Below, one piece after another: positions 38,171-46,414 of a DNA stretch of 64,000 bases (positions are counted from its first letter, which is position 1; each line of letters starts with the position of its first letter). The DNA comes from Pseudomonas lurida (GTDB taxonomy: Bacteria > Pseudomonadota > Gammaproteobacteria > Pseudomonadales > Pseudomonadaceae). Both the position numbers and the translations under genes were made by a program. Where the stretch lies: NCBI RefSeq assembly GCF_002563895.1, contig NZ_PDJB01000001.1:1-64000 (forward strand), read 5' to 3'. The notes below the pieces were generated by a model. That model saw only the letters and a program-made list of their open reading frames with translations. It was not told the DNA's origin and ran no database searches.

Positions 38171-39229
38171 ATGTCTACTCCGCTGCCGCCCCGAGGCCGG
38201 GGCACGGCCACCAACCTGCATAACCGCTTTGCGCCCACTGTCAGCGTGGCCGAGGACGATGGGTGGTTCCAGGAAGTGCCGCCGACCCAGGGCACGGAAG
38301 TGCGCATCGAGACGGCCAGGACCATCATCACCCGCAACAACTCGCCGGACTTGCCCTTTGATCGCTCGATCAATCCTTACCGCGGTTGCGAGCATGGCTG
38401 CATCTACTGCTACGCCCGGCCCAGCCATGCGTATTGGGACATGTCGCCAGGGTTGGATTTCGAAACCAAACTGATCGCCAAGACCAACGCCGCGGATGTG
38501 CTGGAACAGCAGCTGTCGAAGCCGGGTTATGTGTGTGCGCCGATCAACCTGGGTTCCAACACCGACCCGTACCAGCCGATCGAGCGCGAGTACAGGATCA
38601 CCCGCAAAACCCTGGAAGTGTTGCTGCGGTATCGCCACCCGGTGACCATCATCACCAAGGGTTCGCTGATTTTGCGCGATCTGGATCTGCTGACCGAGTT
38701 GGCGCGCCAGCGGCTGGTGGCCGTGATGATCAGCCTCACCAGCCTGGACGACGAACTCAAGCGCATCCTGGAGCCACGCACGGCGGCGCCCAAGGCGCGA
38801 TTGCGGGCGATTCGGGTGATGCGTGAGGCGGGGATCCCGGTGGGTGTGCTGTGCTCGCCGATGATCCCGATGATCAACGACAGTGAGTTGGAAAGCCTGT
38901 TGACCGAAGCCCATGCCGCTGGCGCGCAAAGCGCGGCGTACATGATGCTGCGCCTGCCGCTGGAGGTGGCACCATTGTTCGAGGAGTGGCTGGCAGCCCA
39001 TTACCCGCAACGTGCGGCCCATGTGATGAGCCTGGTGCGCCAGGTGCGTGGCGGCGAGGTCTATGACAGCCGGTTCGGCGTGCGCATGCGTGGCGAAGGC
39101 CCGTTTGCCGATTTGCTGGCGCAGCGCTTCAGCAAGGCGATCAAGCGCCTCGGGCTGAACCGGCGGGAGGGTTTCAATCTGGATTGCACAGCCTTTTGTC
39201 CACCGGGCAGGCAGATGGCTTTGTTGTAG
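38171..39229 (+). CDS. radical SAM protein, PA0069 family (SOS-controlled)
   Basis: 352 residues. The iron-sulfur motif C-x3-C-x2-C is in RGCEHGCIYCYARPSHAYWD (about 74-93), followed by LGSNTDPYQPIEREYRITRK and CSPMIPMINDSE. It belongs to the spore photoproduct lyase-like/Rv2578c group of radical SAM proteins, with a role in DNA repair suspected because of its LexA box. The reaction is unknown. It ends CTAFCPPGRQMALL. Confidence 0.9.
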   Translation: MSTPLPPRGRGTATNLHNRFAPTVSVAEDDGWFQEVPPTQGTEVRIETARTIITRNNSPDLPFDRSINPYRGCEHGCIYCYARPSHAYWDMSPGLDFETKLIAKTNAADVLEQQLSKPGYVCAPINLGSNTDPYQPIEREYRITRKTLEVLLRYRHPVTIITKGSLILRDLDLLTELARQRLVAVMISLTSLDDELKRILEPRTAAPKARLRAIRVMREAGIPVGVLCSPMIPMINDSELESLLTEAHAAGAQSAAYMMLRLPLEVAPLFEEWLAAHYPQRAAHVMSLVRQVRGGEVYDSRFGVRMRGEGPFADLLAQRFSKAIKRLGLNRREGFNLDCTAFCPPGRQMALL

Positions 39230-39456
39230 AATGAGCAGGAAGAATGTGAGGTTCCTGTAGGAATAGTCGCGTTTTGACATCACTGAAACCCGCGTCCTAG
39301 AGCGGTTCATTCAGTTTGAGTTAAGTTTCGACGGTTACCTTGTTCAGCGAGTGACTGATGAGTCGACGTTCTGGTCTGTGGTATTTACAACTATTGCACC
39401 AGCCTGGCGTCAGAACTGAGCTGAAAACTCCCCTGCATTAATCAAGAGGATGAATC

Positions 39457-40188
39457 ATGAGTGACAAGGATAAACAGCCGTTGGCTGCGTCGGCTTCTGC
39501 CTCTCCAGTGGCGGAAACCGCCGATGCAGCGCTAAAGCATATCGTTGACGGCTTTTTGCATTTCCATCACGACGTCTTCCCGCAGCAGGAAGAACTCTTC
39601 AAGAAACTCGCCACGGCACAGAGCCCACGGGCGATGTTCATTACCTGCGCCGACTCGCGCATCGTGCCTGAGTTGATCACCCAGAGTTCGCCTGGCGATC
39701 TGTTCGTAACCCGTAACGTCGGTAACGTCGTGCCGCCTTATGGGCAGATGAACGGCGGTGTTTCCACGGCCATCGAGTACGCGGTACTTGCCCTGGGCGT
39801 GCAGCACATCATCGTCTGCGGGCACTCTGATTGCGGCGCCATGCGTGCGGTTCTCAACCCGGCCAGCCTGGAGAAGATGCCAACCGTCCGGGCTTGGCTG
39901 CGACACGCCGAGGTCGCCAAGTCCATGGTCGAGGACAACTGCGACTGCGCCAACGAAGGCGAGAGCATGAAGGTGCTGACCGAAGAAAACGTCATTGCCC
40001 AACTGCAGCATTTGCGTACCCACCCTTCCGTGGCTTCGCGCATGGCCAATGGTCAGTTGTTTATCCACGGTTGGATCTACAACATCGAGACCAGCGAAAT
40101 ACGCGCCTACGATGCCGACCAGTCGGCGTTCCGACCGTTGGGCGGCGACGGGCCGATCCCTTGCGCGACGCCTAAAGCGCGCTTCTAA
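39457..40188 (+). CDS. beta-class carbonic anhydrase
   Basis: Interconverts CO2 and bicarbonate. 243 residues. Zinc ligands and the gating pair are in MFITCADSRIVPELI (Cys and Asp-Arg, about 60-67) and VCGHSDCGAMRAVLNP (His and Cys, about 121-136), a normal beta-CA pattern. AGAGGATGA precedes ATG 39457. It is followed 85 bases later by a SulP transporter; this pairing is common and points to bicarbonate transport coupled with hydration. The 227 bases upstream hold no recognisable gene or clear promoter. Confidence 0.93.
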   Translation: MSDKDKQPLAASASASPVAETADAALKHIVDGFLHFHHDVFPQQEELFKKLATAQSPRAMFITCADSRIVPELITQSSPGDLFVTRNVGNVVPPYGQMNGGVSTAIEYAVLALGVQHIIVCGHSDCGAMRAVLNPASLEKMPTVRAWLRHAEVAKSMVEDNCDCANEGESMKVLTEENVIAQLQHLRTHPSVASRMANGQLFIHGWIYNIETSEIRAYDADQSAFRPLGGDGPIPCATPKARF

Positions 40189-40273
40189 AACACTTCCCTG
40201 CCGGGTAAAGCGGTGGCTGCCATGGACGCAGCCAGGCTTTACCGCGCCCGGCGAATGCCTCGGGAGAGTCATC

Positions 40274-41821
40274 ATGCGTGCTGCTCAATTGAAAGCTGTA
40301 TTGCCACGGGAGCTGCTCGCTTCCGTGGTTGTGTTTCTGGTCGCCCTGCCCCTGTGCATGGGCATCGCGATCGCCTCCGGCATGCCGCCTGCCAAAGGCC
40401 TGATCACCGGGATCATCGGTGGCCTGGTCGTGGGTTGGCTGGCGGGTTCGCCGTTGCAGGTCAGTGGTCCCGCCGCCGGTTTGGCTGTGTTGGTATTCGA
40501 ACTGGTGCGCCAGCACGGGATGCTGATGCTCGGGCCGATCCTGTTGCTGGCCGGCTTTCTGCAGCTGGTAGCCGGGCGTTTGCGCCTGGGTTGCTGGTTT
40601 CGCGTCACGGCCCCGGCGGTGGTATACGGCATGCTGGCGGGGATTGGCGTACTGATTGTGCTATCCCAGATTCACGTGATGCTCGACGGCGCGCCCAAGC
40701 CCTCGGGGTTGGACAACTTGACAGGCTTCCCGGCGGCGTTGGCCGAGGCGATCCCGACCCTGGGCGGTGGCCTGGGCTGGCAGGCGGGATTGCTCGGGTT
40801 GTCGACGATGCTGGTGATGTACGCCTGGGATAAATGCCGCCCGCAGACGCTGCGCTTTGTGCCCGGCGCCTTGTTGGGCGTGGGCCTGACCACCGTTGTC
40901 AGCCTGATCCTGGCGTTGCAGGTCAAGCGCGTCGAGGTCCCGGAGAACCTCGCCGACGCCATCGATTGGTTGCGTCCAAGCGACCTGTTGAACCTCGCAG
41001 ATCCCCAACTGTTGATCGCTGCTTTTGCGGTCGCGTTTATCGCGAGCGCAGAAACCCTGCTCTCCGCCGCGGCAGTCGACCGCATGCACAGTGGTCAGCG
41101 TTCTGATTTCGATAAGGAATTGTCCGCTCAGGGTGTAGGCAACATGCTCTGTGGCCTGGTCGGCGCTTTACCGATGACCGGCGTGATCGTGCGCAGTTCG
41201 GCCAACGTGCAAGCCGGTGCTACCACGCGTTTGTCGGCGATGTTCCATGGCCTGTGGCTGCTGGCGTTCGTGCTTCTGCTGTCGAGTGTGCTGCAAAGCA
41301 TCCCGGTGGCGAGCCTGGCGGGCGTGCTGGTGTACACCGGTATCAAGCTGGTGGACGTCAAGGCGTTCAAGGCGTTGGGCCGCTATGGGCGGATGCCGAT
41401 GTTCACCTATGCGGCTACGGCGCTGGCGATCATCTTTACCGACCTGCTGACCGGCGTGCTGGTGGGCTTCGGGTTGACGCTGGTCAAGCTGGCATTCAAG
41501 GCTTCACGCCTCAAGGTCAGCCTGATCGACTTGCCCCAGGAAGGCGAGATGGAGTTGCGCTTGACCGGTGCGGCGACCTTTCTGAAAGTGCCGGCGTTGA
41601 CTCAAGTGCTGTCGACGGTGCCTGCGGGGAGCACTGTGCACGTGCCGCTCAATAACCTGAGTTACATCGACCATTCCTGCCTGGAGTTGCTGGAGGAGTG
41701 GGGGCGGGCCAATGCGGCCAAGGGCTCGAAGCTGGTGATCGAGGCGCGCGGGTTGAAGCGCCGGTTGGAAGGCAGGGTGCGGACGACGACGGGGATAGGT
41801 TCAGCGGCTTCAACAGGCTGA
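40274..41821 (+). CDS. SulP family transporter, likely bicarbonate or sulfate
   Basis: 515 residues from MRAAQLKAVLPRELLASVVV, with GGGAGAG upstream; I reject the earlier start at 39995. There are 11-14 membrane segments including FLVALPLCMGIAIASGMPPA (about 18-37) and SGPAAGLAVLVFELVRQHG. A short C-terminal STAS-like domain has VHVPLNNLSYIDHSCLELLE (about 456-475). It follows a beta carbonic anhydrase, so bicarbonate is the favoured substrate (inference). It is not closely similar to the other SulP protein at 11487. Confidence 0.88.
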   Translation: MRAAQLKAVLPRELLASVVVFLVALPLCMGIAIASGMPPAKGLITGIIGGLVVGWLAGSPLQVSGPAAGLAVLVFELVRQHGMLMLGPILLLAGFLQLVAGRLRLGCWFRVTAPAVVYGMLAGIGVLIVLSQIHVMLDGAPKPSGLDNLTGFPAALAEAIPTLGGGLGWQAGLLGLSTMLVMYAWDKCRPQTLRFVPGALLGVGLTTVVSLILALQVKRVEVPENLADAIDWLRPSDLLNLADPQLLIAAFAVAFIASAETLLSAAAVDRMHSGQRSDFDKELSAQGVGNMLCGLVGALPMTGVIVRSSANVQAGATTRLSAMFHGLWLLAFVLLLSSVLQSIPVASLAGVLVYTGIKLVDVKAFKALGRYGRMPMFTYAATALAIIFTDLLTGVLVGFGLTLVKLAFKASRLKVSLIDLPQEGEMELRLTGAATFLKVPALTQVLSTVPAGSTVHVPLNNLSYIDHSCLELLEEWGRANAAKGSKLVIEARGLKRRLEGRVRTTTGIGSAASTG

Positions 41822-41830
41822 CGAAACCGG

Positions 41831-41872
41831 GTCAAAGATGGGGGAGCGGACAAGCCAGCTCCCCCATTTGAC
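41831..41872. terminator. hairpin after the SulP gene, REP-like
   Basis: GTCAAA-ATGGGGGAGC pairs with GCTCCCCCATTTGAC around GGACAAGCCA (one bulged G). It lies between converging genes and can end transcription from either side. Confidence 0.65.
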
Positions 41873-41889
41873 CTCTGAGGGGCTGGAAA

Positions 41890-42537
41890 TCAGGCAGGCT
41901 GATCCAGCGCCAGCTCAACCCCCAACTGCCGCGACAGGCACGGCCAGCGCTTCCACGCAGCTTCCGTGTCCGGGCTCTTCAGCTGGTCGCGATAGGCTTC
42001 GACCGACTCCAGCGCAAAGCTGTCCTCGTTAAGCATTTCGTCCACCGCGTGGTGCACGGCTTCATCCAATTGGTTGGCGAATGCCTCGCCGATCAGTTGA
42101 TGGGCAATGACATTGGCCACCGTGGTGTCGGCCGGTATCAACGGCTGGCCAAAATGCTTGATATACAGATCGTTGACTTCCTCCACCAAGCGATGGGCCA
42201 GGTAGGCCTCGTCCAGAAGGCTGTCGAGCCCTTCATGGCCGGCCAGGATGGCGGGCGGTTGCAGGAAGAAATGCTCGGCAATCTTCAGCACCGGCTTGAT
42301 CTGGCTTTCGATACCCGCCTCGCGGGCTACGTCGTTGGCGGCGTCGAGTAAGTCTGGGACGAGGTCGATGTAGGCCGTTACAAAGCGGGTCATGACAATG
42401 TTGCGATCACCGTCAGCCAGGGAGATGGCCGAATGCAGGTGCGGCAATTGTTTTTCCAGTTGCTGGGCAAGCTGGCCCGTGCTGGCTTCGTGTTGATGGG
42501 CACGGGAAATCTGCTCGCGCAATGCGGCGGTGTTCAT
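41890..42537 (-). CDS. conserved protein of unknown function (PA0104-like)
   Basis: 215 residues from MNTAALREQISRAHQHEAST; I take ATG 42537 (GGAGCTTTC-type upstream) over the start at 42612. Entirely alpha-helical by composition, with no signal peptide or membrane segment. Recognisable blocks are MTRFVTAYIDLVPDLLDAAN, RLVEEVNDLYIKHFGQPLIP and AHQLIGEAFANQLDEAVHHA. It is conserved beside the cox operon in Pseudomonas. I do not recognise a functional family. Confidence 0.8.
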   Translation of the reverse strand: MNTAALREQISRAHQHEASTGQLAQQLEKQLPHLHSAISLADGDRNIVMTRFVTAYIDLVPDLLDAANDVAREAGIESQIKPVLKIAEHFFLQPPAILAGHEGLDSLLDEAYLAHRLVEEVNDLYIKHFGQPLIPADTTVANVIAHQLIGEAFANQLDEAVHHAVDEMLNEDSFALESVEAYRDQLKSPDTEAAWKRWPCLSRQLGVELALDQPA

Positions 42538-42904
42538 GAAAGCTCCAGTGATGCAGGCGTAGGAAAAGGGAGAGGATAAGGTAGCTCGTTTATACGAGCG
42601 CCTAAGACGCATTTGTCATAATTATTTCATGGTTATGCACCTGCGTTATATCCAATTGCCATCGTTCGTCGGATAAACGATTCCGCCCCCGTATTTATTA
42701 GCGCCAACCGGTCATTTCTGCTCATTTGCCCCTACACATTGCGGGGTTGCAGAGCGTGTCTATACTCGGATTTGTACGCGATTAGCTGATGACGCCAGAC
42801 TGCATAAGCAGGCGAGGCTAAGCGGTTGTAAGCAGTATGGAAGCCGCTCCCTTCGACGCAGGTGCAAACCGGCGGGATAACAAGAACGATAAGGGGAACC
42901 CGCA
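42538..42904. other. divergent control region before coxB
   Basis: 367 bases without a gene. Features are a hairpin GCTCGT-TTAT-ACGAGC (42584-42599) near the PA0104-like gene, a stretch of AT-rich sequence (42620-42700), and a likely promoter for coxB (next entry). The last 130 bases before coxB form a long leader ending in AAGGGGAACCCGCA before ATG 42905. Confidence 0.5.
42739..42766 (+). promoter_or_regulatory. candidate RpoS-type promoter of the cox operon
   Basis: CTATACT (42760-42766) equals the RpoS -10 consensus and has a C at the position preferred by RpoS. TTGCGG (42739-42744) with a 16-bp spacer is a weak -35. The aa3 oxidase genes of P. aeruginosa are known to need RpoS, which fits. 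The start of transcription is inferred. Confidence 0.45.
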
Positions 42905-44032
42905 ATGATGCGACATCCACACGTTTGGATGGGCCTCCTGTTGTGGTCGGTATTCGGCCAGGCACATGCCGCCTGGACAACGAATATGGCGCCAGGGGCG
43001 ACAGAAGTCAGTCACGCCGTGTTCGACCTGCACATGACCATTTTCTGGATCTGTGTAGTGATCGGCATCATCGTGTTTGGCGCGATGTTCTGGTCGATGA
43101 TCGTTCATCGCCGGTCCACGGGCCAGGTCGCGGCCAAGTTCCACGAGAGCACTACCGTGGAGATCCTCTGGACCGTCGTGCCCTTGCTGATCCTGATCGC
43201 GATGGCCATTCCGGCGACCAAGACCCTGATCAACATCTACGACAGCAGTGAATCGGATATCGATATCCAGGTCACCGGCTACCAGTGGAAGTGGCATTAC
43301 AAATACCTGGGCCAGGACGTGGAATTCTTCAGCAACCTGGCCACGCCCGCCGAGCAGATCCACAACCAGGCGACCAAGGGCGAACATTACCTGTTGGAGG
43401 TTGACCAGCCGCTGGTGTTGCCGGTGGGGGCCAAGGTGCGGTTCCTGGTAACGGCTGCCGACGTGATCCACTCCTGGTGGGTGCCGGCATTTGCGGTCAA
43501 GCGCGACGCCATTCCAGGCTTCGTCAACGAGGCCTGGACCCGAGTCGAGAAGCCCGGCATCTACCGCGGCCAGTGCGCCGAGCTGTGCGGCAAGGACCAT
43601 GGCTTCATGCCCATCGTGGTCGAGGTCAAGTCCAAGGCCGACTATGACACCTGGCTTGGCGAACGCAAGGAAGAAGCGGCCAAGCTCAAGGAGCTGACCT
43701 CCAAAGAGTGGACGCTGGAGGAGTTGGTGGCCCGTGGCGACAAGGTCTACCACACCACCTGCGTGGCCTGTCACCAGGCCGAGGGCCAAGGCCTGCCGCC
43801 GATGTTCCCCGCGCTCAGGGGCTCCAAGATCGCCACCGGGCCGAAAGAGGGCCATCTGAGCATCGTTTACCACGGCAAGCCTGGCACCGCGATGGCGGCC
43901 TTTGGCAAGCAGCTTTCGGAAGTGGATATCGCCGCCGTGGTGACCTACGAGCGCAATGCCTGGGGCAACAACAAGGGCGACATGGTCACGCCTAAAGATG
44001 TGCTGGCCATCAAGCAGGCGGAAAGCAAATGA
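42905..44032 (+). CDS. coxB: cytochrome c oxidase subunit II with fused cytochrome c
   Basis: 375 residues: signal peptide, two membrane helices (HAVFDLHMTIFWICVVIGII and then EILWTVVPLLILIAMAIPA), and the CuA domain with GQCAELCGKDHGFMPIVVE (about 222-240). A C-terminal cytochrome c domain (TTCVACHQAEGQGLPPMFP, about 283-301, with a CxxCH haem site) makes the enzyme caa3-like. Electrons from cytochrome c enter through this subunit. It is the first gene of the operon. Confidence 0.96.
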   Translation: MMRHPHVWMGLLLWSVFGQAHAAWTTNMAPGATEVSHAVFDLHMTIFWICVVIGIIVFGAMFWSMIVHRRSTGQVAAKFHESTTVEILWTVVPLLILIAMAIPATKTLINIYDSSESDIDIQVTGYQWKWHYKYLGQDVEFFSNLATPAEQIHNQATKGEHYLLEVDQPLVLPVGAKVRFLVTAADVIHSWWVPAFAVKRDAIPGFVNEAWTRVEKPGIYRGQCAELCGKDHGFMPIVVEVKSKADYDTWLGERKEEAAKLKELTSKEWTLEELVARGDKVYHTTCVACHQAEGQGLPPMFPALRGSKIATGPKEGHLSIVYHGKPGTAMAAFGKQLSEVDIAAVVTYERNAWGNNKGDMVTPKDVLAIKQAESK

Positions 44033-44090
44033 CCGACTTGATCGCTTTCACCTCGACCCGCCCCGCCCACTCGCTTGCAGGAGAACGGCC

Positions 44091-45677
44091 ATGAGCACTG
44101 TGATCGATGACCATGGTCACGCCGACCATGCACACGGCCCCGCCAAAGGGTTGATGCGCTGGGTGCTGACCACCAACCACAAAGACATCGGTACCCTGTA
44201 CCTGTGGTTCGCCTTCACCATGTTCCTGCTCGGCGGCTCGTTCGCCATGGTGATCCGGGCTGAGCTGTTCCAGCCCGGCTTGCAGATTGTCGAGCCGGCG
44301 TTTTTCAACCAGATGACCACCATGCACGGCTTGATCATGGTGTTCGGCGCGGTCATGCCGGCGTTCGTCGGCCTGGCCAACTGGATGATCCCGCTGATGA
44401 TCGGCGCGCCGGACATGGCCCTGCCGCGCATGAACAACTTCAGCTTCTGGCTGCTCCCGGCGGCGTTCCTGCTGCTGGTCTCGACGCTGTTCACGCCGGG
44501 CGGCGGACCGAACTTCGGCTGGACGTTCTACGCCCCGCTCTCCACCACCTACGCGCCGGAAAGCGTGACGTTCTTCATCTTCGCCATCCACCTGATGGGC
44601 ATCAGCTCGATCATGGGCGCGATTAACGTCGTCGCCACGATCCTCAACCTGCGCGCGCCCGGCATGACGTTGATGAAAATGCCGCTGTTCGTCTGGACCT
44701 GGCTGATCACCGCGTTCCTATTGATTGCGGTAATGCCGGTCCTGGCGGGTTGCGTGACCATGATGCTCATGGATATCCACTTCGGCACCAGCTTCTTCAG
44801 TGCGGCCGGCGGCGGTGACCCGGTGCTGTTCCAACATGTGTTCTGGTTCTTTGGCCATCCCGAGGTGTACATCATGATCCTGCCGGCGTTTGGCGCCGTC
44901 AGCTCGATCATCCCGACCTTTTCGCGCAAGCCATTGTTCGGCTACACCTCAATGGTCTACGCCACGGCGAGCATCGCGTTCCTGTCGTTCATCGTGTGGG
45001 CGCACCACATGTTCGTGGTCGGTATTCCATTGGTGGGCGAACTGTTCTTCATGTACGCCACGCTGCTGATCGCCGTGCCGACGGGGGTAAAGGTGTTCAA
45101 CTGGGTGAGCACCATGTGGCAAGGTTCGCTGACCTTCGAGACGCCGATGCTGTTTGCGGTGGCCTTCGTGATCCTGTTCACCATTGGCGGGTTTTCCGGG
45201 CTGATGTTGGCGATTGCGCCGGCGGACTTCCAGTACCACGACACCTATTTCGTGGTGGCGCACTTCCATTACGTACTGGTGCCCGGCGCGATCTTTGGCA
45301 TCTTCGCCTCGGCCTACTACTGGCTGCCGAAATGGACCGGCCACATGTACGACGAGACCTTGGGCAAGCTGCACTTCTGGCTCTCGTTCGTGGGCATGAA
45401 CATGGCGTTCTTCCCCATGCACTTCGTTGGGCTGGCGGGCATGCCGCGGCGTGTGCCGGACTACAACCTGCAGTTCGCGGACTTCAACATGGTCTCGTCG
45501 ATTGGCGCCTTCATGTTTGGCGCTACGCAGATTTTCTTCCTGTTCATTGTGATCAAGTGCATCCGTGGCGGCCCGCCGGCGCCGGCCAAGCCATGGGATG
45601 GTGCAGAAGGCCTGGAATGGAGCGTCCCCTCGCCTGCGCCTTACCACACGTTCACCACGCCGCCGGAGGTGAAATGA
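44091..45677 (+). CDS. coxA: cytochrome c oxidase subunit I
   Basis: Catalytic subunit with haems a and a3 and CuB. 528 residues from MSTVIDDHGHADHAHGP; GCAGGAGAA precedes the ATG. There are 12 membrane helices. Ligand motifs are MTTMHGLIMVFGAVMPA (low-spin haem His, about 80-96), FWFFGHPEVYIMILPAFG (CuB His and Tyr, about 250-267), WAHHMFVVG (CuB His pair) and VAHFHYVLVPG (haem His, about 390-400). It starts 58 bases after coxB. Confidence 0.97.
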   Translation: MSTVIDDHGHADHAHGPAKGLMRWVLTTNHKDIGTLYLWFAFTMFLLGGSFAMVIRAELFQPGLQIVEPAFFNQMTTMHGLIMVFGAVMPAFVGLANWMIPLMIGAPDMALPRMNNFSFWLLPAAFLLLVSTLFTPGGGPNFGWTFYAPLSTTYAPESVTFFIFAIHLMGISSIMGAINVVATILNLRAPGMTLMKMPLFVWTWLITAFLLIAVMPVLAGCVTMMLMDIHFGTSFFSAAGGGDPVLFQHVFWFFGHPEVYIMILPAFGAVSSIIPTFSRKPLFGYTSMVYATASIAFLSFIVWAHHMFVVGIPLVGELFFMYATLLIAVPTGVKVFNWVSTMWQGSLTFETPMLFAVAFVILFTIGGFSGLMLAIAPADFQYHDTYFVVAHFHYVLVPGAIFGIFASAYYWLPKWTGHMYDETLGKLHFWLSFVGMNMAFFPMHFVGLAGMPRRVPDYNLQFADFNMVSSIGAFMFGATQIFFLFIVIKCIRGGPPAPAKPWDGAEGLEWSVPSPAPYHTFTTPPEVK

Positions 45678-45710
45678 ACGCTCTGTTCGTCATGCTGGCA
45701 CCCCTCCCTT

Positions 45711-45798
45711 GTGGGAGCGAGCTTGCCCGCGAAAGCGCTGTATCAGTCGCCACAAACAGTGCCTGGCAAGCCGCGTTCGCGGGCAAGCTCGCTCCCAC
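45711..45798. repeat. REP doublet inside the cox operon
   Basis: GTGGGAGCGAGCTTGCCCGCGAA and TTCGCGGGCAAGCTCGCTCCCAC are perfect inverted copies at the two ends, about 42 bases apart. It sits in the 150-base gap between coxA and ctaG. A 53-codon frame that starts at ATG 45674, overlapping the coxA stop, runs straight through it to 45835. Confidence 0.92.
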
Positions 45799-45827
45799 AT
45801 TGACCGCGTTCGGTTCGGGTGAAGGTC

Positions 45828-46379
45828 ATGGCTGAGTCCGTGCCGCTCAAGCGCCTGGTCACCCGCCTGCTGATCCTGGTGGTGGCGATGTTCGCCTTCG
45901 GTTTTGCGCTGGTGCCGATCTACGACGTGATGTGCAAGGCGTTCGGCATCAACGGCAAGACTGCAGGGCAGTACGAGGGCGAGCAGGTCGTTGACCTGTC
46001 GCGTCAGGTGCGGGTGCAGTTCTTGTCCACCAATGCCATCGACATGGTCTGGGATTTCTACGCGAAGGCGGACGAAGTGGTGGTCAACCCGGGTGCGGTG
46101 ACCGAGATGCTGTTCGTGGCCTACAACCCCACCGACAAGCCGATGACCGCCCAGGCCGTACCCAGTATCTCGCCGGCCGAAGCGGCGATGTATTTCCACA
46201 AGACCGAGTGCTTTTGCTTCACCCAGCAAGTGCTACAGCCAGGCCAGCGGATCGAGATGCCAGTGCGTTTCATTGTCGACCGCGACATGCCCAAGGATGT
46301 GAAGCATCTGACCCTGGCGTACACGCTGTTTGATATCACTGCGCGCCAACCGCCGGTGGCTGCCCATAGCGGCGGCTAG
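45828..46379 (+). CDS. ctaG: cytochrome c oxidase assembly protein CtaG (Cox11)
   Basis: Copper chaperone that delivers CuB to subunit I. 183 residues: one N-terminal membrane helix (RLLILVVAMFAFGFALVPIY) followed by a periplasmic immunoglobulin-like domain. The copper-binding pair is in FHKTECFCFTQQVLQPGQ (C-x-C, about 124-141). GGTGAAGG precedes ATG 45828. It starts inside the end of the REP-derived frame, so it could be affected by translation through the repeat. Confidence 0.94.
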   Translation: MAESVPLKRLVTRLLILVVAMFAFGFALVPIYDVMCKAFGINGKTAGQYEGEQVVDLSRQVRVQFLSTNAIDMVWDFYAKADEVVVNPGAVTEMLFVAYNPTDKPMTAQAVPSISPAEAAMYFHKTECFCFTQQVLQPGQRIEMPVRFIVDRDMPKDVKHLTLAYTLFDITARQPPVAAHSGG

Positions 46380-46414
46380 CTACTGTTTGCCCGCTCAATC
46401 AGGAGAGCGAATAC

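Noticed and set aside
39995..40273. N-terminal extension of the SulP frame into the carbonic anhydrase gene
   Set aside because: It overlaps beta-CA coding in another frame; the ATG at 40274 has a ribosome site and matches SulP starts.
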